Counted from the first letter of the stretch, positions 16,323 to 26,132 are shown. The stretch is 64,000 bases of DNA from CAXBCP01 sp963977005 (GCA_963977005.1 CAXBMQ010000022.1:1-64000); one strand, 5' to 3'. A program made the numbers and translations. The notes: a model not told the origin generated them from the letters alone.

Positions 16323-17713
16323 TCCGGTTCACCCTCAATGGTGCGCTCCATGAGACCGGGGAGGTTTCCCCTACGACGACAATGCTCGACTACGTCCGCG
16401 AGAATCTTCACCTGACCGGTACCAAAGAAGGCTGCGCCGAGGGCGATTGCGGGGCCTGCACCGTGGTCCGGGTTGTCGATGGACGTTTCGAAGCGGTGAA
16501 TGCCTGCCTGATGCAGATCGGGCAGGCGGACGGCATGGAAATCCTGACCGTCGAGGGGCTCGAGGCCGCAAACGGCAATGCGCTGACGCCGGTGCAGGAG
16601 GCGATGGCGACGGGCGACGGCACCCAGTGCGGTTTCTGCACGCCGGGCTTTGTCGGCGCGCTGTTCGCGCTGGCGCAATCCGGCGAAGAGATTTCCGATG
16701 CCGTTATTCACGATGCGTTGGCGGGAAACCTCTGTCGCTGTACCGGCTATCGTCCGATTGTCGAGGCGGCGCGTTCGGCCTGCGGCAGGACGGTCGATTA
16801 CGCGCCGGCAGCCGTATCGGGCCGGTCGACCGAACATGCAACCGGCGATCAGGTTTTTCATGCGCCGGAAACGCTGTCGGAACTGATCCGTCTCCGCGCC
16901 GCGCATGCGGACGCGATGCTGCTGGCGGGCGGGACCGACCTCGGTCTGTCGGTCAGCAAGGACCGGCAGAAGCCGGGCGTCGTCATCCACACCGCGCATG
17001 TGGCGGAACTGCTGGGCATCGAAGAGACGGAAGAGGCGCTGGTTCTCGGCGCGGCCGTCAGCTACACGCGGGCCTTGCCCTATATCGAGCGTCTGTATCC
17101 GTCATTTGCCGAGTTGATCCGGCGTATCGGGTCCCGGCAGATCCGAAACCTCGGCACCATCGGCGGCAATATCGGCAATGCATCGCCCATCGGCGACACG
17201 CCGCCCTGTCTGATCGCGCTGGACGCGACGCTGACGCTGTCGTCGACGGAGGGCGAGCGCGAAATCGCGATTGAGGATTTCTTTCTCGATTACCGCAAGA
17301 CGGACCTGCGCCCGGGCGAAGTGATTGCCGGCATTCGCATTCCCAAACTCTCCGCCGGCCAGTCGTTCCGCACCTACAAGGTCTCCAAGCGCTACGATCA
17401 GGACATCTCGGCCGTGATCGGCGCCTACCGCCTGACGCTGGAGAACGGGACCGTGACGGACACGCGCATCGCCTATGGCGGCATGGCGGCGACGCCGAAG
17501 CGCGCGGCCGCGATGGAGGCGGCGCTGACCGGCGCGGCCTGGAGCGAAGACGCCGCTGCCGCTGCCGGGCAGAAAGCCGCGGAAGATTTCGCGCCGCTGA
17601 GCGATCATCGGGCGAGCGCCGACTACCGGGCGCGGGTTGCGGCCAATCTGTGCACGCGGCTTTACCGCGAGCTCGCGGGCAGCGAAACCGAACTTGAAGT
17701 GGTGAGGGTCTGA
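16319..17713 (+). CDS. xdhA: Xanthine dehydrogenase small subunit (FeS/FAD)
   Basis: Electron-transfer subunit of xanthine dehydrogenase, which oxidises hypoxanthine and xanthine to urate. GTG 16319 (MIRFTLNGALHETG) overlaps the puuD stop; a longer in-frame extension lies inside puuD and is rejected. The 464 residues have a plant-type 2Fe-2S domain (CAEGDCGACTVV), a helical 2Fe-2S domain (CGFCTPG and CRCTGYRPI), and a CO-dehydrogenase-type FAD domain (LLAGGTDLGL and IGGNIGNASPIGDTPP). The stop shares one base with the xdhB start. Confidence 0.95.
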   Translation: MIRFTLNGALHETGEVSPTTTMLDYVRENLHLTGTKEGCAEGDCGACTVVRVVDGRFEAVNACLMQIGQADGMEILTVEGLEAANGNALTPVQEAMATGDGTQCGFCTPGFVGALFALAQSGEEISDAVIHDALAGNLCRCTGYRPIVEAARSACGRTVDYAPAAVSGRSTEHATGDQVFHAPETLSELIRLRAAHADAMLLAGGTDLGLSVSKDRQKPGVVIHTAHVAELLGIEETEEALVLGAAVSYTRALPYIERLYPSFAELIRRIGSRQIRNLGTIGGNIGNASPIGDTPPCLIALDATLTLSSTEGEREIAIEDFFLDYRKTDLRPGEVIAGIRIPKLSAGQSFRTYKVSKRYDQDISAVIGAYRLTLENGTVTDTRIAYGGMAATPKRAAAMEAALTGAAWSEDAAAAAGQKAAEDFAPLSDHRASADYRARVAANLCTRLYRELAGSETELEVVRV

Positions 17714-20031
17714 TGGACGGTGGCGACATTCGCGGCGCGGTTCACTCGAACATGCGCCATGACAGCGCGGTCAAACATGTCACCGGCCGCGCGGTGTATA
17801 TCGATGATATCCCGGTACCGCCGGACTGCCAGGAAACGGCGCTGGTTCTGAGCCCCCACGCCCATGCGCGGATTGTGTCGATCGATGTTTCCGAAGCGGC
17901 CGGGATGCCGGGGGTTTCCGCCGTGGTGTCGGCACAGGACATTCCGGGGAAAAACGATATCGCGCCGGTCTTTGCCGACGAACCCTTGCTGGCGGATGCC
18001 ACGGCCGACTACGCTGGGATGCCGGTCGCCGCTGTTGCCGCCGATACCTACGACCAGGCGCTCGCGGCCGCAAAGGCGATCAAGGTGGAATACGAGGAAC
18101 TGGAACCGGTTCTGTCGATCGAGGACGCCTGGGAGAAGGAGCTTTTCACCTACGCACCGCCCAAAATCGTCATGGGCGACGCCGAGGCCGCGATCGGGAA
18201 AGCGCCGCACACCGTTTCGGGCGAGGTGCGCTGCGGCGGGCAGGACCATTTCTATCTCGAAAGCCATATTGCGCTGGCGGTGCCGGGCGAAGACCGCGAG
18301 ATGACCGTCTATTCGTCGACGCAGCACCCGACCGAGGTTCAGCACGGGGTCAGCCATGTGCTCGGCATCGCGCAGAACGACGTGACGGTCGAGGTGCGCC
18401 GGATGGGCGGCGGGTTCGGCGGCAAGGAAAGCCAGTCGACGATCATCGCAGGCATCGCGGCACTGCTCGCCGCGAAATGCCGCAGGCCGGTCAAGCTGCG
18501 CCTGCGCCGTGACGACGACATGATCGCGACCGGCAAGCGCCACGATTTTCTGTTCAAATACCGCTTCGGCTTCGACGATACCGGGCGCATCGACAGCGCC
18601 ATCATCGATATGGCGGCGCGGTCGGGCAATGTTGCCGACCTGTCGGCGGGGGTCGTCGCCCGGGCGCTGTGCCATGGCAACAATGCCTATTACATCCCCA
18701 ACGTGCTGTTCCGCGGCTGGCCGTGCAAGACGAACACCGTCTCGAACACAGCCTTTCGCGGGTTCGGCGGCCCGCAGGGTATGATCGCGATCGAAACGGC
18801 GATCGAACATATCGCGCGCGACCTCGGCAAGTCGGTCGAGGAGATCCGGTCGGTGAACTGGATGGGCACGACGGACCGCAACGTGATGCCCTATGGCCAG
18901 ACGGTCACCGAAAACATCATGCCTGATATCGCGGAACGGCTGGCGCGCGAGATCGATCTCGACGGACGCAGAAAGGCCATCGACGAATTCAACGCATCGC
19001 ACACGACGCTGAAAAAGGGCATCGCGCTGATGCCGGTGACGTTCGGCATTTCGTTCAATGCGCCGGTGCTCAATCAGGCGGGCGCGCTGGTGCATGTCTA
19101 TACCGATGGCAGCGTCCATCTGAACCACGGCGGCACCGAGATGGGGCAGGGCCTGTTCACCAAGGTCGCCCAGGTCGTCTCGTCGGTGTTTCAGATCGAT
19201 ATCGATCACGTGAAAATATCGGCGACGCGTACCGACAAGGTGCCGAACACGGCGCCGACGGCGGCATCGGCCGGGTCGGACCTGAACGGAATGGCGGCCT
19301 TTAACGCGGCGGAAGAAATCCGCCAGCGGATTGCCGGCGTTGTCGGCGATCATTTCGGCGTGCCGGCGGACGACGTCGCGTTTCGCCAGAACCGGGTCTA
19401 CGCCGGAAACGAAAGCCTGTCCTTCGCCGAAGCGGCGGAGAAAACCTGGCTCGAACGCGTATCGCTGTCGGCCACGGGATATTACAGGACACCCGACATC
19501 CATTGGGATGCCGAGACCATGACCGGCAGCCCGTTCTACTACTTCACCTATGGCGCGGCGGTGTCGGAAGTCGTCATTGATACCCTGACCGGCGAATCCC
19601 GCGTGCTCGCAACCGATATCCTTCAGGATGTCGGCGCGTCGCTGAACCCGTCGATCGATCTCGGCCAGATCGAGGGCGCATTCGTTCAGGGCATGGGCTG
19701 GCTGACGTCGGAAGAACTGGTCTGGGGTCCGAAAGGCCGGCTGATGACCCATGGACCGTCGACCTACAAGATTCCGGGCAGCCGCGACGTCCCGCCCTGT
19801 TTCAAGGTGCATATCCTGGAAGACGTACCCAACCCCGTGCCGACGATTTACCGGTCCAAGGCGGTCGGGGAGCCGCCTATCATGCTGGCAATCGCCGTGT
19901 GGCTCGCGCTGCGAGATGCGGTCAGCCGAACGGGAGATCCGGGCCTGATGCCGAAACTCGACGCCCCCGCGACGCCCGAGGCTATTCTGATGGCACTTGA
20001 AGATCTGAAAGAACGGAGCACCGCCCAATGA
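17713..20031 (+). CDS. xdhB: Xanthine dehydrogenase large subunit (molybdopterin)
   Basis: Molybdenum-cofactor subunit of xanthine dehydrogenase, 772 residues. Active-site signatures: GGGFGGKE (232-239), FRGFGGPQG (348-356), GGTEMGQGLFTKVAQ, and the catalytic glutamate E720 in AVGEPP. Substrate context is clear from puuD/uraH upstream and guaD downstream. The maturation factor XdhC, often the next gene, is missing from the window; the following gene instead is the ABC ATPase, overlapping by four bases. Confidence 0.96.
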   Translation: MDGGDIRGAVHSNMRHDSAVKHVTGRAVYIDDIPVPPDCQETALVLSPHAHARIVSIDVSEAAGMPGVSAVVSAQDIPGKNDIAPVFADEPLLADATADYAGMPVAAVAADTYDQALAAAKAIKVEYEELEPVLSIEDAWEKELFTYAPPKIVMGDAEAAIGKAPHTVSGEVRCGGQDHFYLESHIALAVPGEDREMTVYSSTQHPTEVQHGVSHVLGIAQNDVTVEVRRMGGGFGGKESQSTIIAGIAALLAAKCRRPVKLRLRRDDDMIATGKRHDFLFKYRFGFDDTGRIDSAIIDMAARSGNVADLSAGVVARALCHGNNAYYIPNVLFRGWPCKTNTVSNTAFRGFGGPQGMIAIETAIEHIARDLGKSVEEIRSVNWMGTTDRNVMPYGQTVTENIMPDIAERLAREIDLDGRRKAIDEFNASHTTLKKGIALMPVTFGISFNAPVLNQAGALVHVYTDGSVHLNHGGTEMGQGLFTKVAQVVSSVFQIDIDHVKISATRTDKVPNTAPTAASAGSDLNGMAAFNAAEEIRQRIAGVVGDHFGVPADDVAFRQNRVYAGNESLSFAEAAEKTWLERVSLSATGYYRTPDIHWDAETMTGSPFYYFTYGAAVSEVVIDTLTGESRVLATDILQDVGASLNPSIDLGQIEGAFVQGMGWLTSEELVWGPKGRLMTHGPSTYKIPGSRDVPPCFKVHILEDVPNPVPTIYRSKAVGEPPIMLAIAVWLALRDAVSRTGDPGLMPKLDAPATPEAILMALEDLKERSTAQ

Positions 20032-21560
20032 CGGAGACGCCGCGCCTCGAACTGATCGGCATCACCAAGGCCTATCCCGGTGTGATCGCGAACAACAATG
20101 TCAGCCTGAAGATCATGCCGGGCGAAATCCACGCCCTGCTGGGCGAAAACGGTGCGGGGAAGTCGACTCTCGTGAAGTTCATCTACGGCGTGCAAAAGGC
20201 CGATGCCGGACGGGTGCTGTGGGAAGGACAGGAAGTTCAGATCGCCAGCCCGAACGCCGCGCGAAAGCTCGGCGTCGGCATGGTGTTCCAGCATTTCTCG
20301 CTGTTCGACGCGATGACGGTCGAGGAAAACATCGCGCTCGGGATCTCGCCCGAACTGACTAAGGGCGATCTGTCGGGCCGTATCCGCGACGTCTCGCAGC
20401 AATACGGTCTGCCGCTCGACCCCGGGCGCTACGTGCACACCCTGTCGGTGGGCGAGCGCCAGCGCATCGAGGTCGTGCGCTGCCTGCTGCAGGACCCCCG
20501 CCTGCTGATCATGGACGAGCCGACATCGGTGCTGACGCCGCAGGAGGTCGACGAACTTTTCAAGACGCTCCGCCGGCTTTCGGAAGAGGGGGTGTCGATC
20601 CTGTACATTTCGCACAAGCTCGAAGAGATAAAGTCGCTCTGCCATACCGCCACCATCATGCGAATGGGCGAGGTCGTCGCCGAATGCACGCCGGAGAACG
20701 AAACCGCGCGGTCGATGGCGGAGATGATGATGGGGGCCGATCTCGTCAGTCCCGAACGGGCCGACCGGGAAATCGACGGCTCCGTGAAGCTCGAACTTCG
20801 GGATCTGAACGTCCGATCGACCCACCAGCACGGTACCGACCTCAAGGACATCAATCTGACGGTGCGCGCGGGCGAAGTCCTGGGCGTGGCCGGAATTGCA
20901 GGTAACGGACAGCGCGAGCTGATGGAAGTGCTGACCGGCGAAGTATCCTGCGAAAACCCGACGGCCGTCCTGATCGACGGTATCGCCGCGGGCAGGATGG
21001 ACCCGAACCAGCGCCGCGCCGCCGGTGTCGGACTGGTGCCCGAAGAACGCCTCGGTCATGGCGCGGTGCCGGACATGTCGCTTTGGGAAAACGCCTTCCT
21101 GTCGGCGGCGACGCGGATGCACCTGGTCAGGCACGGTTTCGTACAGGTTGCGGCATCGACGTCGTTCGCCGAAAAGGTCGTGGACGCGTTCCGGGTCAAA
21201 ACCCCCGGCGTCACGCATTTTGCGACGAGCCTGTCGGGCGGCAATCTGCAAAAATTCATCGTGGGACGCGAAATTCTCCAGAACCCGGGCATCATCGTCG
21301 TGCTGCAGCCGACCTGGGGCGTCGATGCCGGTTCGGCGGCGGCGATCCGCCAGGCGTTGATCGATATGGCGGCGGCGGGGGCCGCGGTACTTGCCGTGTC
21401 GCAGGACCTCGAGGAACTGTTCGAGATATCCGACCGGATTGCGGTGATCTGCGAGGGAAGGATGTCCGAGGCCCGCCTTGCCGAAAACGTGACGGTGGAG
21501 GAAGTCGGACTGCTGATGGCGGGTATCGGTCTCGAAGAGGAGACCGTGCATGCTGGTTAG
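20028..21560 (+). CDS. BMP-family ABC transporter ATP-binding protein (probable purine/nucleoside uptake)
   Basis: Double ATPase of 510 residues in the NupO/YufO and sugar-type layout. The first domain has Walker A GENGAGKST (39-47), signature LSVGERQRIEV and LLIMDEPTSVLTP. The second has a degenerate P-loop region (GIAGNGQREL) and signature SLSGGNLQKF, with a Glu-to-Gln change near Walker B (VVLQPTWG), as common in this family. It overlaps xdhB and the first permease (11 bases). With xanthine dehydrogenase and guanine deaminase on either side the cargo is most likely a purine base, nucleoside or urate-like compound. Confidence 0.93.
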   Translation: MTETPRLELIGITKAYPGVIANNNVSLKIMPGEIHALLGENGAGKSTLVKFIYGVQKADAGRVLWEGQEVQIASPNAARKLGVGMVFQHFSLFDAMTVEENIALGISPELTKGDLSGRIRDVSQQYGLPLDPGRYVHTLSVGERQRIEVVRCLLQDPRLLIMDEPTSVLTPQEVDELFKTLRRLSEEGVSILYISHKLEEIKSLCHTATIMRMGEVVAECTPENETARSMAEMMMGADLVSPERADREIDGSVKLELRDLNVRSTHQHGTDLKDINLTVRAGEVLGVAGIAGNGQRELMEVLTGEVSCENPTAVLIDGIAAGRMDPNQRRAAGVGLVPEERLGHGAVPDMSLWENAFLSAATRMHLVRHGFVQVAASTSFAEKVVDAFRVKTPGVTHFATSLSGGNLQKFIVGREILQNPGIIVVLQPTWGVDAGSAAAIRQALIDMAAAGAAVLAVSQDLEELFEISDRIAVICEGRMSEARLAENVTVEEVGLLMAGIGLEEETVHAG

Positions 21561-22635
21561 GCTGGAGCAGAGGCCCGAAGCCTCGAAGTCTATGGTCTAT
21601 GTATCGCCGGTCATCGCCGTGGTGCTGACGGTACTGACGGCGATGGTGATGTTCGCGCTGCTCGGCGTGGATCCGGTCAAGGCGATCGAGACGTTCTTTG
21701 TCGAACCGGTCTCCAGCCTCGACGGGCTGGCCGAACTGCTGGTCAAGGCAACGCCCCTGGTGCTGATCGGGGTCGGCCTGTCGCTCGGCTTTCAGGCGAA
21801 TGTCTGGAATATCGGGGCGGAGGGCCAGCTGGTTATCGGTGCGCTGGCCGGCGGCGGTCTCGCCCTGGCGTTTTTCGACCAGCAGAGCGTCTTTCTGGTG
21901 CCGGCCATGCTGGTCTGCGGCATCCTCGGCGGTATGGTGTGGGCGGCGATTCCGGCCTGGCTGAAAATCCGGTACAACACGAACGAAATTCTCACCAGTC
22001 TGATGCTGACCTATGTCGGCCTGCTGGTGCTGAGCTATCTGGTGCACGGGCCGTGGAAAGACCCGCAGGGCATGAACTTTCCCGAATCGCGGCTGTTTCA
22101 CGATTCCGCGCTGCTGCCGATCCTGATCGACGAGACGCGGCTCAACGTCGGCTGGCTGATCGCCCTGTTCGTGGTCGTGCTAGGCTGGATATTGATCTCG
22201 CGTCATATTATCGGCTTTCAGATCAAGGTGATCGGTCAGGCGCCGATGGCGGCGAGCTTCGCCGGGTTCAAGGAAAAACGCCTGATCTGGCTGACGCTGC
22301 TGATTTCCGGCGGGTGTGCCGGGCTGGCGGGCGTGATCGAGCTTTCGGGTGCGATCGGACAGATCGTCCCGTCGATCTCTCCCGGTTACGGGTTTACGGC
22401 GATCATCGTCGCGTTTCTGGGAAGGCTTCATCCGGTCGGGGTGCTGTTTGCCGGACTTTTGATGGCGCTGACCTATCTCGGCGGCGATTCCGCGCAGATC
22501 ACCATGAACCTGCCGAACGCGGTCACCGGCGTCTTTCAGGGAATGCTGCTGTTCTTCCTGCTGGCGTCGGATGTTCTGATCAAGTACCGGGTGCGTTTCG
22601 GTACCCCCAAAATCGTCAAGGAGGCGGCGGAATGA
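21550..22635 (+). CDS. ABC transporter permease (NupP/YufP-like)
   Basis: A 361-residue inner-membrane permease of the BPD_transp_2 family with about eight to ten hydrophobic segments. Characteristic are the NVWNIGAEGQLVIGALAGGG segment and the YNTNEILTSLMLTYVGLLVL segment found in nucleoside-uptake systems of the BMP group. It overlaps the ATPase gene by 11 bases and the second permease gene by 4 bases, and pairs with the latter to form the channel. Confidence 0.93.
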   Translation: MLVRLEQRPEASKSMVYVSPVIAVVLTVLTAMVMFALLGVDPVKAIETFFVEPVSSLDGLAELLVKATPLVLIGVGLSLGFQANVWNIGAEGQLVIGALAGGGLALAFFDQQSVFLVPAMLVCGILGGMVWAAIPAWLKIRYNTNEILTSLMLTYVGLLVLSYLVHGPWKDPQGMNFPESRLFHDSALLPILIDETRLNVGWLIALFVVVLGWILISRHIIGFQIKVIGQAPMAASFAGFKEKRLIWLTLLISGGCAGLAGVIELSGAIGQIVPSISPGYGFTAIIVAFLGRLHPVGVLFAGLLMALTYLGGDSAQITMNLPNAVTGVFQGMLLFFLLASDVLIKYRVRFGTPKIVKEAAE

Positions 22636-23558
22636 GTGTCGACTGGCTGATCCCCGCGCTGCTGACAATCGTCACGGCCGCAACCCCGCTTGTTTTCGCG
22701 GCGGTCGGCGAGGTCGTGGTCGAGAAGGCGGGCGTGCTGAACCTCGGCGTCGAGGGGATGATGATCATCGGCGCGATCGCGGCCTTTGCCACGGCGGTGT
22801 CCACCGGCAGCGAGGTACTGGCAATTCTGGCCGGTGCCGGTGCCGGCATCCTGCTTGCCATCATTTTCGGCGTGCTCACGGTCTACCTGCAATCCAACCA
22901 GGTCGCGACCGGGCTTGCGCTGACGATCTTCGGTCTCGGCCTCAGTGCGCTGATCGGACATTCCTATGTCGGCAAGACATTTGGCGGCCTGGCAAAGCTC
23001 GATATTCCGGGGCTCTCGGACATTCCGGTGATCGGTCCCGTGTTGTTCGGTCACGATGCGCTGGTCTATCTGTCGGTGGTCAGCGTGGCGCTCGTCGCCT
23101 GGGTGCTGACCCGGACACGCTGCGGGCTGTTGATCCGCGCGGTCGGGGAAAACCACGATGCCGCTCATTCGATCGGTTATTCCGTCACCCTGATCCGGAT
23201 GGGCGCCATCATGTTCGGCGGCGCCATGGCCGGTATCGGCGGCGCCTATCTGTCGGTCGCGTATACGCCGCTCTGGGTCGAAAACATGACGGCGGGCCGG
23301 GGCTGGATCGCGCTGGCGCTGGTCGTCTTTGCATCGTGGAAGCCGTGGCGCGCGTTTTTCGGCGCCTATCTGTTCGGCGGCATTACGATTATCCAGCTCT
23401 ACGCCCAGGGTATGGGGGTGGAGGTGTCGGCCCAGTTCCTGTCGATGCTGCCCTATATCGCGACGATCCTGGTGCTGGTCGTTATTTCCCGCGACAGCGC
23501 GCGGGCGCGGCTCGATGCGCCGGCCTGTCTCGGGAAAAACTTCCATGCGTCAGGCTGA
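22632..23558 (+). CDS. ABC transporter permease (NupQ/YufQ-like)
   Basis: Second permease, 308 residues from ATG 22632, which overlaps the stop of the first permease gene (ATGA); longer in-frame extension lies inside that gene. The motif EKAGVLNLGVEGMMIIGA near the N-terminus is the standard mark of this permease type, followed by SNQVATGLALTIFGLGLSAL and GENHDAAHSIGYSV (the coupling loop to the ATPase). The binding-protein gene follows after 85 bases. Confidence 0.94.
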   Translation: MSVDWLIPALLTIVTAATPLVFAAVGEVVVEKAGVLNLGVEGMMIIGAIAAFATAVSTGSEVLAILAGAGAGILLAIIFGVLTVYLQSNQVATGLALTIFGLGLSALIGHSYVGKTFGGLAKLDIPGLSDIPVIGPVLFGHDALVYLSVVSVALVAWVLTRTRCGLLIRAVGENHDAAHSIGYSVTLIRMGAIMFGGAMAGIGGAYLSVAYTPLWVENMTAGRGWIALALVVFASWKPWRAFFGAYLFGGITIIQLYAQGMGVEVSAQFLSMLPYIATILVLVVISRDSARARLDAPACLGKNFHASG

Positions 23559-23643
23559 AAAAAGTATGGGATAAAGCACCATTCATCGGGAACGACCGAC
23601 AGCTTGTCCGGCATCGTTCCCCCGGTTATCAAAGGAGGCACTT

Positions 23644-24720
23644 ATGCAATTCAAATCAAGACTGACAACGGCCGCCGCGGCGGTCATCCTCGCCGCCGGG
23701 GTGTCGTCCGCGGCGCAGGCGCAGCTCAAGATCGGTTTCGTCTATGTCGGACCGATCGGCGACCACGGCTGGTCGTACGAGCACAACCAGGGCCGTCTCG
23801 CGATCGAAAAGGCGCTCGGCGACAAGGTCACGACGACCTATGTCGAAAAAGTGCCGGAAGGCGCGGATGCCCAGCGCGTGATTTCCAAGCTGGCATCGTC
23901 GGGCCACGGGCTGATTTTCACGACCTCGTTCGGCTATATGAACCCGACGCTGAGGGCGGCCAAGCGCTTTCCAAAGGTGAAGTTCGAACACGCGACCGGT
24001 TTCAAGCGGGTGCCGAATGTGTCGACCTATTCGGCGCGGTTCTACGAAGGCCGCTACGTGGTCGGCAAGATCGTCGGCAACATGACCAAATCGAATGTCC
24101 TCGGTTACATCGCGTCCTTCCCGATCCCGGAAGTCATTCGCGGTATCAACGCCACGTATCTTGCCGCCAAATCGGTCAACCCGAACATCAAGATGAAGAT
24201 CGTCTGGGTGTCGACCTGGTTCGATCCGGGCAAGGAAGCCGATGCTGCCAAAACCCTGATCGACCAGGGCGCGGACGTGATCATGCAGCACACGGATTCG
24301 CCGGCGCCGGTACAGGTCGCCCAGCAGCGCGGCGTGTGGGCTGTCGGTCAGGCGTCCGACATGACCAATTTCGGACCCAAGGCACACCTGACGTCGATTA
24401 TCGATAACTGGGGGCCGTATTATGTCGCGCGCGCCAAGGCGGTGCTCGACGGGACGTGGAAATCCACCGACACCTGGGACGGCTTCAAGCCCGGCATGGT
24501 CCAGATGTCCGCGTTCAACAAGGCGATCCCGGCGGACGTTGTCGCGCTTGCCAAAAAAACGCGGGCCGACATCACGTCCGGCAAGCTTCACCCGTTTACG
24601 GGCGAGATCAAGGACCAGGAAGGCAAGGTGCGGGTCAAGGCCGGCGCGAAGGCCGATGACGGCCTGCTGGCCGGCATGAACTTCTACGTTCAGGGTATCG
24701 AAGGCGCGATCCCGAAATAG
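23644..24720 (+). CDS. BMP-family substrate-binding lipoprotein-like periplasmic protein
   Basis: Periplasmic binding protein of the Bmp/PnrA family, 358 residues. A signal peptide is clear (basic start, hydrophobic 9-22, cleavage after SSAAQA at about residue 26); there is no lipobox cysteine. The mature protein shows LKIGFVYVGPIGDHGWSY and the Bmp fold, whose members bind nucleosides or bases. AAAGGAGG just before the ATG is a strong ribosome binding site, as expected for an abundant binding protein. A terminator follows at 24737-24770. Confidence 0.93.
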   Translation: MQFKSRLTTAAAAVILAAGVSSAAQAQLKIGFVYVGPIGDHGWSYEHNQGRLAIEKALGDKVTTTYVEKVPEGADAQRVISKLASSGHGLIFTTSFGYMNPTLRAAKRFPKVKFEHATGFKRVPNVSTYSARFYEGRYVVGKIVGNMTKSNVLGYIASFPIPEVIRGINATYLAAKSVNPNIKMKIVWVSTWFDPGKEADAAKTLIDQGADVIMQHTDSPAPVQVAQQRGVWAVGQASDMTNFGPKAHLTSIIDNWGPYYVARAKAVLDGTWKSTDTWDGFKPGMVQMSAFNKAIPADVVALAKKTRADITSGKLHPFTGEIKDQEGKVRVKAGAKADDGLLAGMNFYVQGIEGAIPK

Positions 24721-24736
24721 GGCAGATGACGCAATC

Positions 24737-24770
24737 GGGCGGCGCGGAGGTTTCCGTTGCCGCCCTTTTT
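24737..24770 (+). terminator. Rho-independent terminator after the transporter operon
   Basis: GGGCGGC (24737-24743) pairs with GCCGCCC (24759-24765), with an inner CGGA/TCCG stem, and is followed by five T (24766-24770). It lies between the binding-protein gene and guaD, so guaD needs its own promoter or read-through. Confidence 0.75.
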
Positions 24771-24805
24771 GCGCCGACTGACAGAAACCGGACAAACTGA
24801 CTGAA

Positions 24806-26110
24806 ATGGCGTCGAAACCCATATTAATGACCGGTCGAACCCTGTCCTTCGACGGCGATCCGACCGTCGATCCGGGGGCGGTCCGCTATACGGAAAAGGG
24901 TGCCGTTCTGATGGCGGACGGGCATATCGTCTGGACCGGCCAGGCGGGCGACGAACCGGCGGAGCTGAGCGCCGGCGCGGTGCGTCACGCCTATGGCGAA
25001 AACCTGATCCTGCCGGGCTTCGTGGATGGTCACGTGCACTACCCCCAGATCGGCGTGATCGCGTCCTTCGGTACGCAGCTGCTCGACTGGCTGGAAAAAT
25101 ACACGTTCCCCGAAGAATCCCGGTTTTCCGACCCGGCGTATGCCGCCCGGACGGCGAAGCTTTTTCTCGATCTGTTGCTGGCCAACGGCACCACGACGGC
25201 GGCGGTGTACTGCACGGTGCACCCGGAATCGGCGGATGCGTTTTTTGCGGAATCGAGCGCCCGCAACCTGCGCATGATCGCGGGCAAGATTCTGATGGAC
25301 CGGAATGCGCCGGAAAGCGTGCGGGATACCGCGCAGTCCGGCTATGACGAGACGAAATCGCTGATCGCAAAATGGCACGGGCAGGGGCGTAATCTGTACG
25401 GCGTGACACCGCGCTTCGCGCCGACCAGCACGCCGGCGCAGCTCGAGGCCTGCGGCACGCTGATGTCGGAACACCCCGATGTTTATCTGCAGTCCCACGT
25501 CTCGGAAAACACCGATGAAGTAAAATGGGTCGCGGAGCTGTTTCCAGAGGCGCGGTCGTATCTCGATGTCTATAGCCGGTTCGGCATGCTGGGGGCACGG
25601 GCCTTGTACGGTCATGCCATCCACATGGACGAGGCCGATCTGGTGCTGGCCGCCGCGACGGAGACGAAATTCGTCCATTGCCCGACATCCAACCTGTTCA
25701 TCGGCAGCGGCCTGTTCCGGATGGAGCAGATCCGGAAGGCCGGCGTTTCCGCAATGCTGGGGTCCGACGTCGGCGGCGGCACATCTCTGTCGCCCTTCGC
25801 GGCGATGAAAGCGGCCTACGAGATCGCCCAGTTCGGCGGTTATTCCCTGTCACCGGAGGAAGCATTCTGGCTGTCGACGTCGGGCGGGGCGGAAACGCTG
25901 TCGCTGGGCGGGCGGATTGGCCGGCTGAAACCGGGATACGAGGCCGACATTGTCGTTCTCGACGTCAATTCGACGCCGATGATCCGCCAGCGCATGGAGC
26001 GGTCGGAGTCCCTGCGCGATCTGCTGTTCGCCCAGATGATTCTGGCCGACGACCGGGCCGTTCGTGCTACGTATGCTTCAGGCGCGCTGGTTTATCAGGC
26101 GCCGGCGTGA
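24806..26110 (+). CDS. guaD: Guanine deaminase
   Basis: Zinc amidohydrolase that deaminates guanine to xanthine, feeding XdhAB. The 434 residues show the metal site H76-x-H78 in DGHVHYPQIG, LYGHAIHMDEADL, the guanine deaminase segment HCPTSNLFIGSG, and the catalytic aspartate region SDVGGGTSLSPFAAM. Length fits the family (about 430-450). It is 85 bases after the binding protein, with a terminator between, and 22 bases before the methyltransferase gene. Confidence 0.95.
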   Translation: MASKPILMTGRTLSFDGDPTVDPGAVRYTEKGAVLMADGHIVWTGQAGDEPAELSAGAVRHAYGENLILPGFVDGHVHYPQIGVIASFGTQLLDWLEKYTFPEESRFSDPAYAARTAKLFLDLLLANGTTTAAVYCTVHPESADAFFAESSARNLRMIAGKILMDRNAPESVRDTAQSGYDETKSLIAKWHGQGRNLYGVTPRFAPTSTPAQLEACGTLMSEHPDVYLQSHVSENTDEVKWVAELFPEARSYLDVYSRFGMLGARALYGHAIHMDEADLVLAAATETKFVHCPTSNLFIGSGLFRMEQIRKAGVSAMLGSDVGGGTSLSPFAAMKAAYEIAQFGGYSLSPEEAFWLSTSGGAETLSLGGRIGRLKPGYEADIVVLDVNSTPMIRQRMERSESLRDLLFAQMILADDRAVRATYASGALVYQAPA

Positions 26111-26132
26111 ACGTTCAGGGACGGGGGCGGAC

